Shown here: positions 5,881-6,562 of the stretch, piece after piece | Layout: every line of letters begins with the position of its first letter | Numbering within the stretch: position 1 is the stretch's first letter | NCBI GenBank assembly: GCA_018262455.1 | Contig: JAGSPR010000428.1 | Coordinates: forward strand, 1-6,562 | Length of the DNA: 6,562 bases | Origin: Deltaproteobacteria bacterium | GTDB taxonomy: Bacteria; Myxococcota; Polyangia; Haliangiales; Haliangiaceae | Direction: 5' to 3' | Position numbers and translations under genes: made by a program | Notes under the pieces: generated by a model | Databases searched by the model: none | The model's input: the letters and a program-made list of their open reading frames with translations, nothing else | What the model was told of the DNA's origin: nothing

Positions 5881-6562
5881 TCACGTCGAGCGCAGCGTGC
5901 GCTCGATGAAGGCCAGCGCATCGCGCCAGCACCGGCGCGCGACCGGATCGAACACGAGCGCGTGGAACGCGTGGATCCTGCCGCGGTAGTAGCGGGCCTC
6001 GCACGGCACGCCGAGGCCGGCGAGCGCACGCTCGAGCCGGCGCGTGTCGTCGAGCAGCGGATCGCGCGTCCCGACCGCCGCGAAGAACGGCGGCAGCGTC
6101 CGGTCGAGCTGCCGCTCCCCGCGCCCGGCGGCCTCGAGGACGAGCAGCGGGTTCGCGAGCTCGATCTCGGGCCCCGGCGTGCGCGGGAAGCCGTGCAGAT
6201 ACGACGCGCCCGCGTCGCGGATGATGTCGTCGGCCCACCACGGCAACCGGCGGCGCACGCCGAAGCGCTCCGCGCGCGACGCTTCGAGGATCGCGCAGAA
6301 CGGCAGCACCGCGCGAGGCGTCATCCCGCACGCGAACGTCTCGCGCGCCCACGGCTCGGCTCGCTCGTCCGCGAGCACCAGCGCGAGTGCGGCGGCGAGG
6401 TTGCCACCGGCGGATTCGCCCGCGATCACGACGCGCGTCGGATCGCCACCGAGCTCGGCTGCATGCGCCGCGAGGTAGCGCCACGCCCGGCACGCGTCCT
6501 CGATCGCCGCCGGGAACGGATCCTTGGGTGCGAGCCGGTAGTTGATGTTGACGACGAGGAAG
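5881..6562 (-). CDS. Alpha/beta hydrolase, HSL (hormone-sensitive lipase-like) esterase family, 5' end outside window
   Basis: The last 226 residues are present; the N-terminus, including the expected HGGG oxyanion-hole motif, lies beyond the right edge. The visible part opens with NINYRLAPKDPFPAAIEDA, the strand and loop typical of the alpha/beta hydrolase fold-3 / HSL family, then GGDPTR. Next comes the nucleophile elbow GESAGG with the catalytic serine at visible residue 50 (codon 6412-6414). The likely acid is D167 in GTRDPLLDD and the likely base H197 in GRIHAFH, so the triad is complete. Family members hydrolyse short- to medium-chain esters, usually in the cytoplasm; the substrate cannot be told here. 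The stop is TGA at 5883-5881, three bases from the convergent acyl-CoA synthetase stop. Confidence 0.88.
   Translation of the reverse strand, partial: FLVVNINYRLAPKDPFPAAIEDACRAWRYLAAHAAELGGDPTRVVIAGESAGGNLAAALALVLADERAEPWARETFACGMTPRAVLPFCAILEASRAERFGVRRRLPWWADDIIRDAGASYLHGFPRTPGPEIELANPLLVLEAAGRGERQLDRTLPPFFAAVGTRDPLLDDTRRLERALAGLGVPCEARYYRGRIHAFHALVFDPVARRCWRDALAFIERTLRST
5886..5906. terminator. GC-rich hairpin at the convergent gene ends, possible shared terminator
   Basis: TCGAGCGCA (5886-5894), loop GCG (5895-5897) and TGCGCTCGA (5898-5906) form a perfect 9-bp stem with a 3-base loop. It starts 9 bases past the acyl-CoA synthetase stop and lies inside the last codons of the hydrolase. 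A stem of this strength could stop transcription from the left. There is no T-tract on either strand, so it is not a canonical intrinsic terminator; pausing or mRNA 3'-end protection are alternatives. Confidence 0.4.

Noticed and set aside
1..6562. CRISPR array, insertion sequence, tRNA or rRNA genes
   Set aside because: No regularly spaced direct repeats, transposase-like frames, terminal inverted repeats or RNA-gene signatures were seen on either strand.

Overview
The window is GC-rich (about two-thirds GC or higher by eye), with strong G/C bias at third codon positions and dense gene-sized antisense shadow frames. The gene set is a secreted cysteine-rich lipoprotein with a long Gly-Ser linker, a universal stress protein with a Cys/His tail, a PAT-family transporter, a FATP-type acyl-CoA synthetase and an HSL-type esterase. 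That combination is most like a Myxococcota (former Deltaproteobacteria) chromosome. This placement is an inference from style and content; no taxonomic marker gene is present.

Layout. Positions 1-1026 (minus) hold the N-terminal 342 residues of a multi-span MFS/PAT-type permease that runs off the left edge. A 96-bp gap with a perfect 18-bp palindrome separates it from a universal stress protein gene (1123-1695, minus). A 161-bp divergent intergenic region (1696-1856), locally more AT-rich and with a weak sigma-54-like site, separates that gene from the plus-strand half. Positions 1857-3962 (plus) encode a 701-residue predicted lipoprotein of unknown function: globular N-terminal half, Ala-rich helical segment, (Ser-Gly)n linker encoded by a TCGGGN hexamer repeat, and a C-terminal region with 15 cysteines. 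After a 104-bp gap comes a long/very-long-chain acyl-CoA synthetase gene (4067-5877, plus). It is disrupted at about 5533, where roughly 55 bp are missing and the frame shifts. It ends 3 bp from the convergent stop of an HSL-family alpha/beta hydrolase (5881-6562, minus, 5' end outside the window).

How the genes relate. The transporter and stress protein could be co-transcribed leftward from the divergent region, which would also serve the lipoprotein. The acyl-CoA synthetase and the esterase both act on acyl groups (fatty-acid activation and ester hydrolysis), but they are convergent and need not be co-regulated. I see no mobile element, CRISPR array, rRNA or tRNA. No complete new multi-gene system is evident. 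The most notable items are the internal deletion in the acyl-CoA synthetase gene, the unrecognised repeat-linked lipoprotein, and the stress protein with a putative metal-binding tail.
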